This document shows positions 25,985 through 35,700 of a stretch of DNA of 64,000 nucleotides, one piece after another. Origin of the DNA: Trichomonas vaginalis G3 (lineage: Eukaryota > Parabasalia > Trichomonadida > Trichomonadidae); assembly GCF_026262505.1 (NCBI RefSeq), contig NC_067203.1, forward strand, positions 20,937,411 through 21,001,410, written 5' to 3'. A model generated the notes under the pieces. That model saw nothing but the letters and a program-made list of their open reading frames with translations. It did not search any database and was not told the origin of the DNA. The position numbers and the translations under genes were made by a program. Position 1 is the first letter of the stretch. Every line of letters begins with the position of its first letter.

Positions 25985-28234
25985 ATGTCTGATATTGAGA
26001 ATATACGATCATTAATAGAGAAGTATCCTATTCAGCCTTTAAATGATGCATTTATTGTTTCAACAAGATTTTTCAGACAAGTTGAAGAGCGAAATGGAGA
26101 AAATGATAACACGAAAGTAAATAATAAAGAATTAATTAAACAAGGACAATTAAAAAAGGATATAAAACAAGGTGAAGACTTTGAAGTAGTATCTTTTGAA
26201 GTCTGGGACTACATTTCAACTAATTTTGGCGGTGGTCCAGAAATAAAAGTTGCAGTTTTGCCAGATGGTACAGCTGAGATTGTCAAATTACAACTAAATA
26301 TTCAATACAAAACAGCAAAAACGCAAATTATAATAAGTAGAAATATGAAAGTCAAATATTTTATGGAAAAAGTCATTAATTCTTTCCATATACCACGTAA
26401 CCAAGCACTAGTGATTCTCCCACCAAATTCTACAACTCCTCTCGAAATAAAAGATACAATTGGAGAAACATTAGCAGGATTAAGGAATGTTGTAGTTGCA
26501 ATTGATACATCTGGAATACCTGGAACAGTAGCAATCCAGCCTACAATGTCCGGACAAAATCAACCGCCTCCACTTAATTCTGAAAAAAATTCTTCAAAAC
26601 CAAAGCTTGGAAAACGTGCAAAAAGGGCCCTAAGAGCAGCCAAATCGAAAGCTGTTCCAGAAAAACCTAAAGAAGAAGCGCCAGTCGTTGAAAATCAGTT
26701 TTCTTCATGTGAATTAAAGCCACATGGATTACATAACATGGGAAACACTTGTTACATGAATTCTGCGTTGCAATGTATTCTTTCTCTTCCGAAATTTATT
26801 TACAATTTGCCAAAAATTATAAATGAGAGTGATAAACCTGTTTTATCCAATTCATTTGCTGATTTTGTATCAGGATATTTATCAGGAAGTCCAGAACCAA
26901 GCAAAATAAAGCGCGCTGTCGGAAGAGTTTGTCCATTATTTTCATCATTTGGTCAACAAGATTCCCAAGAGTTCTATTCCTTCTTAGTCGATGGTATGCA
27001 TGATGAATGTAAGAAGGAATTGAAGAATAAATCAATAATGGACAATTTATTTTTCGGATACATGGAATCCACCACGAAATGCGCAAACTGTGGTGAAATT
27101 TCCACTGTTGTAGAGCCATTTACAACGCTTTCATTGCCAATTGCCAAAAATAGAAAGATTATTTACATTCCTCTTGATATATCTAAGCCAATGCTTAGAG
27201 TTTGCCAAGTTCCGACTGATGTTAGCATTCTTTTAGTTGCAAGATCGATGTCTGGTATGAAAGTGGTCGATCAATTCGATGATGACGCCATAGATCATCT
27301 TGCATTCGAAATTGAAGAGACAGGAAAGAAAAGAATCCTTACAAAAATGGTTGACCAAGATCGTAAAAACATATGTCTACCTTTTGTAGTCTCAATTGAT
27401 GACGATTCCACTCATGATCAGATTCTTGATCAAATTTGGGAAGTTGCACAGCATATGTGGCTTGAAAGCAAGCGAGAATCTGTCAGAGCTTCACTTACAT
27501 TGGACCCAAGAACTCCAGAATTCGAAGATATTGAAGAATTCCAAAGAATAACGATAATTGTCTCGGAAGAACAAGGAATTCTATCGAACAGAGTTAAGAT
27601 ATGTGATCCTCCATCATTCACCATCAATGATCTCTTGTTTAGCTTCACTTCTTCCGTTGTTTTGGATTCATCAAACCAATGGAAGTGCGAACATTGCAAT
27701 TCTATGTCATGTGCACGTAGATACTTCAAGTTTAAGCATCTTCCTGATGTCCTGGCCCTTCAAATCAAGAGATTTAATGGCAGAGGAAGGAAATCTACAA
27801 GAGATAACACTCCTATTCAGATTCCTTTGACTCTTGACTTGAAAGATGAGCATTGTGGTGATGGATATCAGCACTACGAGCTCAGAAGTATTTCGCAGCA
27901 CTCAGGAACACTTTCTTTTGGTCATTACACTGCAATTGGAAAAAGAGGAGAGAAGTGGTACAGTTTTAATGATTCCTCAGTAATTCCTACGACTCCTCCT
28001 GATGGAACTTCCGCTTCTGCTTATGTAGTTTTCTATGCAAAACCATTTTCTCCGCCAAAACCTGTAATTCCTGAAAATATACCAGAAGAAAACCAAGAAA
28101 ATGAAGAAAACAAAGAACAAAATGATGGAAATGATAACGAAAATGAGGAAAAGCCTGGTAATAATGAAAATGAAAAAAGTATTGAAGAAAACAAGGAACA
28201 AAATGATGAAAATGATAATGAAAATGAAGAATAA
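25985..28234 (+). CDS. Ubiquitin carboxyl-terminal hydrolase (USP/UBP) with DUSP domain
   Basis: The ATG at 25985 (MSDIENIRSLIEK) is chosen; the frame is open upstream only to a TTG. It encodes 749 residues. Order: an N-terminal DUSP-like domain (VSTRFFRQVEE...FEVVSFEVWDYISTNFGGGPEI), a ubiquitin-like segment (NIQYKTAKTQIIISRNMKV), a basic linker, then the USP core. The core has the cysteine box GLHNMGNTCYMNSALQCI, the zinc pairs CANC and CEHCNSMSC, and the histidine box HSGTLSFGHYTAIGKRGEKW with NDSSV. All catalytic residues (C, H, N/D) are visible. The layout resembles USP4/USP15. It removes ubiquitin from proteins. The tail is an acidic Asn/Glu-rich repeat that ends at TAA 28232-28234, while the same frame continues as the same repeat to 28381. 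Confidence 0.92.
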   Translation: MSDIENIRSLIEKYPIQPLNDAFIVSTRFFRQVEERNGENDNTKVNNKELIKQGQLKKDIKQGEDFEVVSFEVWDYISTNFGGGPEIKVAVLPDGTAEIVKLQLNIQYKTAKTQIIISRNMKVKYFMEKVINSFHIPRNQALVILPPNSTTPLEIKDTIGETLAGLRNVVVAIDTSGIPGTVAIQPTMSGQNQPPPLNSEKNSSKPKLGKRAKRALRAAKSKAVPEKPKEEAPVVENQFSSCELKPHGLHNMGNTCYMNSALQCILSLPKFIYNLPKIINESDKPVLSNSFADFVSGYLSGSPEPSKIKRAVGRVCPLFSSFGQQDSQEFYSFLVDGMHDECKKELKNKSIMDNLFFGYMESTTKCANCGEISTVVEPFTTLSLPIAKNRKIIYIPLDISKPMLRVCQVPTDVSILLVARSMSGMKVVDQFDDDAIDHLAFEIEETGKKRILTKMVDQDRKNICLPFVVSIDDDSTHDQILDQIWEVAQHMWLESKRESVRASLTLDPRTPEFEDIEEFQRITIIVSEEQGILSNRVKICDPPSFTINDLLFSFTSSVVLDSSNQWKCEHCNSMSCARRYFKFKHLPDVLALQIKRFNGRGRKSTRDNTPIQIPLTLDLKDEHCGDGYQHYELRSISQHSGTLSFGHYTAIGKRGEKWYSFNDSSVIPTTPPDGTSASAYVVFYAKPFSPPKPVIPENIPEENQENEENKEQNDGNDNENEEKPGNNENEKSIEENKEQNDENDNENEE

Positions 28235-28381
28235 AAAGGGCAAAATGATGGAAATGAAGAGAAATCTGAAAATAAAGAAAATGAGAAAAATATTGAAGAA
28301 AATAAGAAACAAAATAATGAGAATGTAAATGAAAATGAAGAAACTGATGATAAGAACCAGTCAGATTCTAAGGGAAATTGA
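28235..28381 (+). repeat. In-frame continuation of the acidic tail repeat after the USP stop
   Basis: After the TAA the same frame stays open for 48 codons (KGQNDGNEEKSENKENEKN and on) and ends at TGA 28379-28381. It repeats the ENKEQND-NDNENEE theme of the last 60 residues of the protein. The likely history is that a sense codon in the repeat became the stop. From 28382 to 28757 I see only AT-rich sequence between two converging genes. Confidence 0.6.
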
Positions 28382-28757
28382 TTTCGAAAAATAATTTCTC
28401 CAAATAATAAGAAAAATAAGTATATTCATTGTCAAAATATATTTGTAATAACTAAAATAGAGTGTTTTATATAGAGTTGATTATCATATAAAAATCGAAA
28501 TTTTATTTTGATGAAATGAGCAATATCTAGAGAATAAATTAGCATGGCCATTGGTAGAAAGTGAGAATAATGAGTATTAAATTACTTTATTCAAAAAAAT
28601 ATTAGATCAAAAATAATATATTAATTTCAAACAGGGTATTATATGTTGTAGTTGAAACAAATTCAATAAAACATTTATTATATAATTACAAGCAATAAAA
28701 ATACATTTTTTGGAATTTTCTTGACGTTTTGAAAAACAAGTATGTAAAATCGTATCT

Positions 28758-29321
28758 TCATAATAAGTTCGAGAGTGTTGATCCTAATTTCTTTAGCCAA
28801 GAGCCAAGTGGAATCTGGGGTCCTGAAAGTTTAATATTTCCTCTTGCTGTAAGTTGTTCGCTATCTTTTGAGAATAAAACTAAGCAAAAACTAATAGGAA
28901 TAAGTACAAATACTGTGAAATCACCGAATGATTGGAAAAGTGTTGCATCTTCGTCCATGCACTTAGGTATCCAGTAAATAGCTGAAATAATACCATTTGC
29001 TAAGCTCTGATAAAGAGAGAAAACAGGGATTTTTTCAAATAATAAAGTGCACCACCAACTTGCGAGTAAAAATGCATAAAATGGATGTCCACGTAATGGA
29101 AGTGCTAATCCTAGCACGGCAACAAAGACTCCAACAGCTTTTGAAAATTTTTTGAAGAATATTCTGTTTTCTTCTAAGAGTTCGATCATTCCATAAAGAG
29201 ATATTAAGTAGGAGGCTACGCAAAGAGAAACTGTTGTAATTCCTCCTGCGAATCCTACAATAACATTCAAAAATGGATGCATAAATTCGGGCATTTGAAA
29301 ATTTGAAAACTGACAAATCAT
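28758..29321 (-). CDS. TEX261/Svp26-family ER membrane protein
   Basis: Start at ATG 29321 (MICQFSNFQMPEF); the frame upstream begins only with TTG, and ATG 29294 is an alternative. About 187 residues with four or five membrane segments (FLNVIVGFAGGITTVSLCVASYL; VGVFVAVLGLAL; HPFYAFLLASWWCTLLF; a weaker one; FTVFVLIPISFCLVLF, all quoted in part). The pattern LYGMIELLEENRIFFKKFSKA after the first span, then the C-terminal SK-SEQLTARGNIKL tail, fits the TEX261/Svp26 family, adaptors that load membrane enzymes into COPII vesicles at the ER. An initiator-like TCATTATT lies on the coding strand just upstream. It diverges from the BEACH gene. Confidence 0.75.
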   Translation of the reverse strand: MICQFSNFQMPEFMHPFLNVIVGFAGGITTVSLCVASYLISLYGMIELLEENRIFFKKFSKAVGVFVAVLGLALPLRGHPFYAFLLASWWCTLLFEKIPVFSLYQSLANGIISAIYWIPKCMDEDATLFQSFGDFTVFVLIPISFCLVLFSKDSEQLTARGNIKLSGPQIPLGSWLKKLGSTLSNLL

Positions 29322-29354
29322 CCATTTAATATCGAAATCAGATTCATTAATCAA

Positions 29355-29764
29355 TAATGAAGCTATTTAATGCCTATAAAAATCTCCAAAAAAATTAGAA
29401 AAATTAGAAAAATTATTTAAATTTTTGGAGTTTTGAAATTTTTTTGATATGTTTTCTTCAGTTTTAAGAATTTCTAAAACGACAGAAATATATCTTTTTA
29501 AGAATTGATTATAATTATTGCTTAAAATCAAAAAAGTTTTTTTATTTGCTTCATAAGCACATTCACAATTGAATTAAAGATCCATAAGAGGTGAATCCGA
29601 ATTACCATTTGTACAATAAATAACTTTCCCTTAGTCTCGCTGCAATATCTTCTGTTTAGGAAAATTGCGAAAACCCAGAATGCATATCCGATGCACATCC
29701 GCCAATAAAATCTTTTAATTTCATTAATTTATATAAGAATCAAACATTTTTTATCTGAATTTTT
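29355..29764. promoter_or_regulatory. Divergent promoter region between TEX261-like and BEACH genes
   Basis: A 410-bp AT-rich spacer. TTTCATTAATTT near 29720-29730 fits the trichomonad initiator (TCA then pyrimidine/T) for the rightward BEACH gene, about 42 bp before its first ATG. Short direct repeats of AAAATTAGAAAAATTAG lie near 29390. Nothing else was seen. Confidence 0.4.
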
Positions 29765-32700
29765 ATGGGTTTGTATTTGATTGTAAATTTTTACAAAAAT
29801 TTTTTTATGCAAAATCAGGCCCTTCTGAACGAAACTGAGATTTATTCTTCAATTCTTGAGGAAGGGCCTTTCCAGCTATCATCATTTCACACAGATATAC
29901 CATATATTGATAAGATTGTCAGTTTGCAGCTTATTCCTGCAAATGATTATTTTCCTTTTCTCAAACGACTACAATCATCAGACAATCCGAGATCTCTCTT
30001 ATCCGAAGTATTCGAAAATATTCCGTTCGATGAAGAATCTCTGTTGACATTTATCAATAGTCCAAATTTATCACTTAAATCCATTTATATTTCATCATAC
30101 TACATTCACTTAGCTTTTCTTACATGGATTGCAGCAAATAAAGATAATAGTTTGCCTCCAAAGTCCTTAATTTCTGCAATTTCTTTTATATCAGATTCAA
30201 GTATCTTTGGTGATGCAAAGGAATCAACAGTAATTTCACATTCCATATTCTATTTCTTATTCAATGAGTTTTTATCGAAAGAAAAAACTAATTTCTCCGA
30301 CTATACATCATATCTCGTTATTTTCCTCACCCAGAATAGACACTCCCCAGACATATTTTATAAACTTCTACTTCTGGCTGTTCCGACCGCTTCAGAAAGA
30401 AATTTTTCCACTCACATTGAAGATAAATTTTATGATTACTTATTATTATGTACTTCACTTGATTTGCCATCAAGCGTAGCATCGGAATTTATACAATCCA
30501 TAGTATACCACATTTCTGCATTAGATTACAATTCGATTTCTGTTTTCCAAAAATTATGTCCGTATTTACGGGAAGAAGACAACTTAAACCACTTCATGGA
30601 GCTTATTTCCATGGCAATAGTTAACGCTGCAAGCACAGTTCCCCACTGTTCCGTTCCAGAAAAAGGAGAAATTGTCGAAGTTGACGATAGTCAAGCAGAT
30701 AACTCACTTTTACAGTTCTTAAACTACGACTCGTTCCCTAATGGACTTAATATCGAAGAAGTGAAAGATTTAACTGATGTTTTAACGATAAATGACTTAA
30801 TTGGTTCAGATTTCATCACAAAAATCGACGTTATCATTTCAATTCTCAAATTCTACGAATCAAAAGTGCCAGACTTCATGAATAACCTATTTTCATGCAT
30901 AAAATGCCAAATTAAATCTTCATATACGCTTCAACTCTTCGGAGTTGTCCTTTACATGGCCAATGCTATACCACAAATACAAAACATGACAATTCTCGAT
31001 GAAATGTTGCACAGCAAAGCTTTATTTTGCCCAGAAATTACAATTTACAATAATCCAGAAAATTTTGCATATTTAAGTCTACTGAGAAACTACGCTTTAA
31101 GACTATTCCTCACCAAACCAGAAATTCTCATTAATTATCTCTCAGAAGTCAGAAAATATCCTTTATTATTCGCAGAAATCATGTATAGATTCATTGCAAT
31201 AGGCGGAAACTCAATACCATCGAATCTTATTACGAGTTCTCTCATCAAATCCGCGTTATTTTACAGAACATTTGACAATGACTCTACAAGAAAGGCCCTT
31301 TTGTCAATTTTCTTCGTTATTCATACTACTTTCCAGCAGAAAACAATAGTCGCTGAGTGCTTTTCCAGCAGATTCTTCGCCCAAGAATTTCTTGTATTTT
31401 CATACGAACCAAAGATAAGACAATTCGTCTTAAGCAACGTTAGAAGCTACCTAGTATCCGAAAAAGATACCGATATCAACCTTTTACACCTGTTATCAAG
31501 TTATATGGATATAACTTGTCCAATGTTCCCAGCAATCAAGAGTGTAGAGCTTGTTTCGGATTTATTGCATACAATTACCGATGTTTTGATCCACAAATGG
31601 CAACTTGCAGGAATTTTTGAAAAATTGCTTTTTACTTTGATAAAATGTGGCGCAATCTTAGAGCCAACGCCTGAGAGTGAAGAGTTCATTGACAGTTTCA
31701 TCGGATATCTCGCTCAAGTCTCGATTATGCACACATTAACAAATCCCGAGTTAAATGCCGTAGAAAACATCATCAAAAACATATATCCGAAGGGCCCACC
31801 AATCAAGATCTTCCTTAAACTCGTCCAAGTTGCTGCTTCCACTGCATTGGCCTCGCAATCAACTTCAATTATTGTAAAACAACCGAAAGTTTTACATTTA
31901 ATCATTGATTTGTACCAAGGCGGCAACTCATTTGGCGAAGTGATCCGATTCCTCGGTGGAATATGCCAGTATTCCTATAAAAACTGCTTGGCATTGCATA
32001 TTGGCGAAATTGATCTCAAATTGATTTCAATTTTGAAGACAGACCAAGGCGCCGCGATGTCCACAGATATTTTTACAGCTCTCAACAGGATATCAACTGT
32101 TATTTCCTCCGTATCTTTCATGCAAAAGTACGTTTCTTTGATTTGTCCTCAAAATGGCATAATTTCCCAACTGAACATCGACGCTCTGCGGGCAATTACG
32201 AGTAATATGTCGATTGCCAGAAGAATTCCTTTAGTTTCTATGCCATTTTCGAATGATTCGATCATAACAATCAAAGATGTACCGACAAGCATCATACAGA
32301 ACACATGGGCATTGACAATTTGGGTCTGGTACGAACCAGATTCAGCTCAATACAAACCAAGATTAATATTGTTGCCGGAAACAGATGAAAAGATGATATC
32401 GATATCTATTTCGGCATCAGCATTAGTAGTAACTCATATTTCGGACGATTTCGACACAACAGCAACAATTGATATCCAAATTCAGCCAAGATCATGGGTT
32501 TTGATATCAGTTGAGTACTGTTACGATGAGATGAAGAAGCAGTATATAATGGTGGCCAGCTGCAATTGCCAGGAACCGAGAAAAATTAATTTACCAAATT
32601 TCGAATGGAAGAAGAAGTCAATCGACGTAGTAATCGGTGGCCTACCACCAGAAAGCCAGATATCTGCCTTCGCTAGTAGGTTCAGCGGCTTTTCTTTCTT

Positions 32701-35700
32701 GAGAGATTTGACAGAACAACATTTAATGGGTATTTACGAAGCAGGACCAAGAAGCGACCCGCCATTATTCGAAGATACAATATTATGCGCTAGAACAACG
32801 ATCAGACAGAACGAATTAGCTTTTATTGAAAGTGAAAAGAATTTCGGAGTTTCTATGGACTATTCTTACAAAGACAAAGAGACACTAGTATCATTTAGCG
32901 AAATTCTTGGTCAAATGTGCAAAGTAGAGTTCTTACTTCCTTTATTTAATAATTTAGATTGTAAAATTGTCGACAACAAAGTTTCTTACGAAGGATTAAT
33001 CATTGATGTCTTCTCAAGTACCCTATCCATGTCATCGGAAGCCCAAAAGTTCTTCGCAGAAGCAGATGGATTCCATATTATATCCCATTTGCTCATGACA
33101 TGTGATATGAAACACATCAATTATGAACTTTACTTACATTTCACGGCAATGCTTGAATGCCTTAAGGAAGACTTACTAATAACAGAGCTACTCGATGCCA
33201 TTCTCCTTAACCTATCTTTATGGAGCAGAAGTGATGGAATTTCCCACACAAGAATTTTGAAACACTGGGCAAGGGCGTTATTCACATCTTACTCGAGTTA
33301 CTTCCATCAGTTAAGGCCAATGAAACAGTTGCTAACCATTATGAAGCTGTATTACGGACCTTCCTTGAACAAAATTAAAATTGCAGAAAATGTAAACATA
33401 AATGACTGCTTGAGAGCCATCGAATACATCATATTACAGATGGCAATTGAGTTCGGAGTCACAGACAACGAGTTTCTCTTCTTAATTGGCATAACAATCA
33501 CTCCAAATTCTCCGACAAAGGAATTCTTGCATATTATCGGTGAGTTATTGCAAATAAAGCCATGTCCAATGAAAGAAGACTTCACAAATGATAGTTTGAG
33601 TCTTCTAATGCTCACTTTTTCCTTTAATGATGAAAATATTATTTCAATGGTCTTCGAAATCCTCTTCATTGCCCAGCAAAACAACTTGTTCAAAGAGATC
33701 ACTGTCCAAGACCACATCAATATCATCCTTAGCCAAATGACACACGATATTGTCCGAGAATCTTTGTTTTCAACACTGACCGAGATGATGATAAATGGGT
33801 TCTTTGAACTGTTGCCGATCGTCTGCTGGCTCGCGATCAATTTAGGACAAACTTTCATAATAAAATTGTCAGATAAGTTGGTCCCTGATCCTAAATACTG
33901 TTTGGAATCAACATGGTTCTTCTGGCCAATGATACTGATCATCAATTCTCCGGCTTCTTGCATTGATAAATTATTTAATTTCTTAATCTTCTCGAATATC
34001 GAGAACATTGCGGAAACAATCGAGAATATATACGAATCCATTGATGTTATCGCCGAATCCTTAGGAATCCAAGAGACATCAAATCTGAAATGCAAATTCT
34101 TACATATAATTGCAGATTATTTGTTGAATAACGTTTGCAGGAAAGATTTGATCCACTCCTTCTTCAAGATTGTCGAAGAATTCATCTTCTACGACAATGA
34201 TAACAAGGCTTTATCAACATTGACACTTTTTTCTCCATTTGAGAAGTCAGTTTTACGAAGAAAGAGGTCAATGACAACACAAGATGTATCTAAGGAATCG
34301 TATTTCATGAACTTCAGACAGAAAAGTGGCAAATCCATGTGGATGACACCGAATGAAGTGACTAATTTAATCAGAAACAACCAAAGGAAACAAAGTGAAA
34401 CAAAAATGAAGATGTTTTCACTTCGAATTGCAGCAGATGGAGATTGGCAAGACCACGATTTGGCTGAGAAATGTTTGAGATTGTTCCAAAGATGGAATTC
34501 CCAAGATTTCATCTCTTTCGACATCCTACTTTGCGTGTTTTTGGTTCCTTATTATTATGATATTGTCAAAAGTCACTTTTTGAAATTAAATTTGTCACAA
34601 AGTGTTTTATCTGACAATATTCCATTATTCGCATTATTGAACATGAAATGCGCAGAGAACTCCCATCCTTTGCTATTCAGATTGCCTGAATCAACAATGA
34701 ATGAAGCGTCAAAAGCAATTGATGAATTTGTAAAGAAAAGTGAAATGACCACTCAAACAAATGATTCCTTTGTTTTGTTAAAGATGTGGCAGAGTAATAC
34801 AAACACAATACATGAAAAATCGAACAAAGTATTGAGTCTATTAGACATAAAAGCGATTTCTATGTGTTCAAATCAAGAAAGGAATTTTATCTTTAAATTA
34901 CAAAAGAACAGAAGAGAAAGTGAGAAATTATGGACGAGATTATGGCGAAATCTTACAATTGATGGTGCTCCATGGACCATTGCCAACAAAATAGAAACAA
35001 AAATCGCTTTGAAGAGAGATAATTCTTTGTGTTCATTCGGTTGTCCAAGTCGTCTAAAAAGAGATTGGCCGAAATACAAATACGATGATATTCCACAGCT
35101 ACAATTCAAAGCCATTGCGAAGAACGAATTCCTCTGTGAAATTGTCAATTGTTTCTCAGTGACAAAAGCGATTTTCTTCATCCAAAATTCGATTTTCTTG
35201 AGAAAAGAAGAAGGATCATTAAGAGAATGGCCTTTTGACACAATAAAATACGTAATACAACATAAGAATATAAGAAATAAAAAGGCAATAGAGTTCTTCT
35301 TCAAAGACAAGAAAACAAAATTATTGTGTTTTAACGATGACGATTATTCTATCGTCTTTAATACGTTAAAATCAAACAAATTAACGATACAAAATACAAA
35401 TGTCAATGTTTTCACGAAACTTTGGCAGCAGCACCAGATATCTACATTTGATTATTTGATGCATTTGAACAGGTTGAGCGGAAGAACATTTAATGATTTG
35501 GAACATTATCCGTTGATGCCGTTTTTGATTAACGATTTCGGAAAAATTTTTGAATTGGAAAAGTCAGAATTTTTGAGAGATTTACGAAAACCGATGAGCC
35601 AATTAGGTGAGAACAGGATCTTGGAGATAATGAGCGAGTTTAAAAAACAAGGACCAGAGAACTTCCACTTGAACGCATCCCAATTATCTCCTGACGACGT

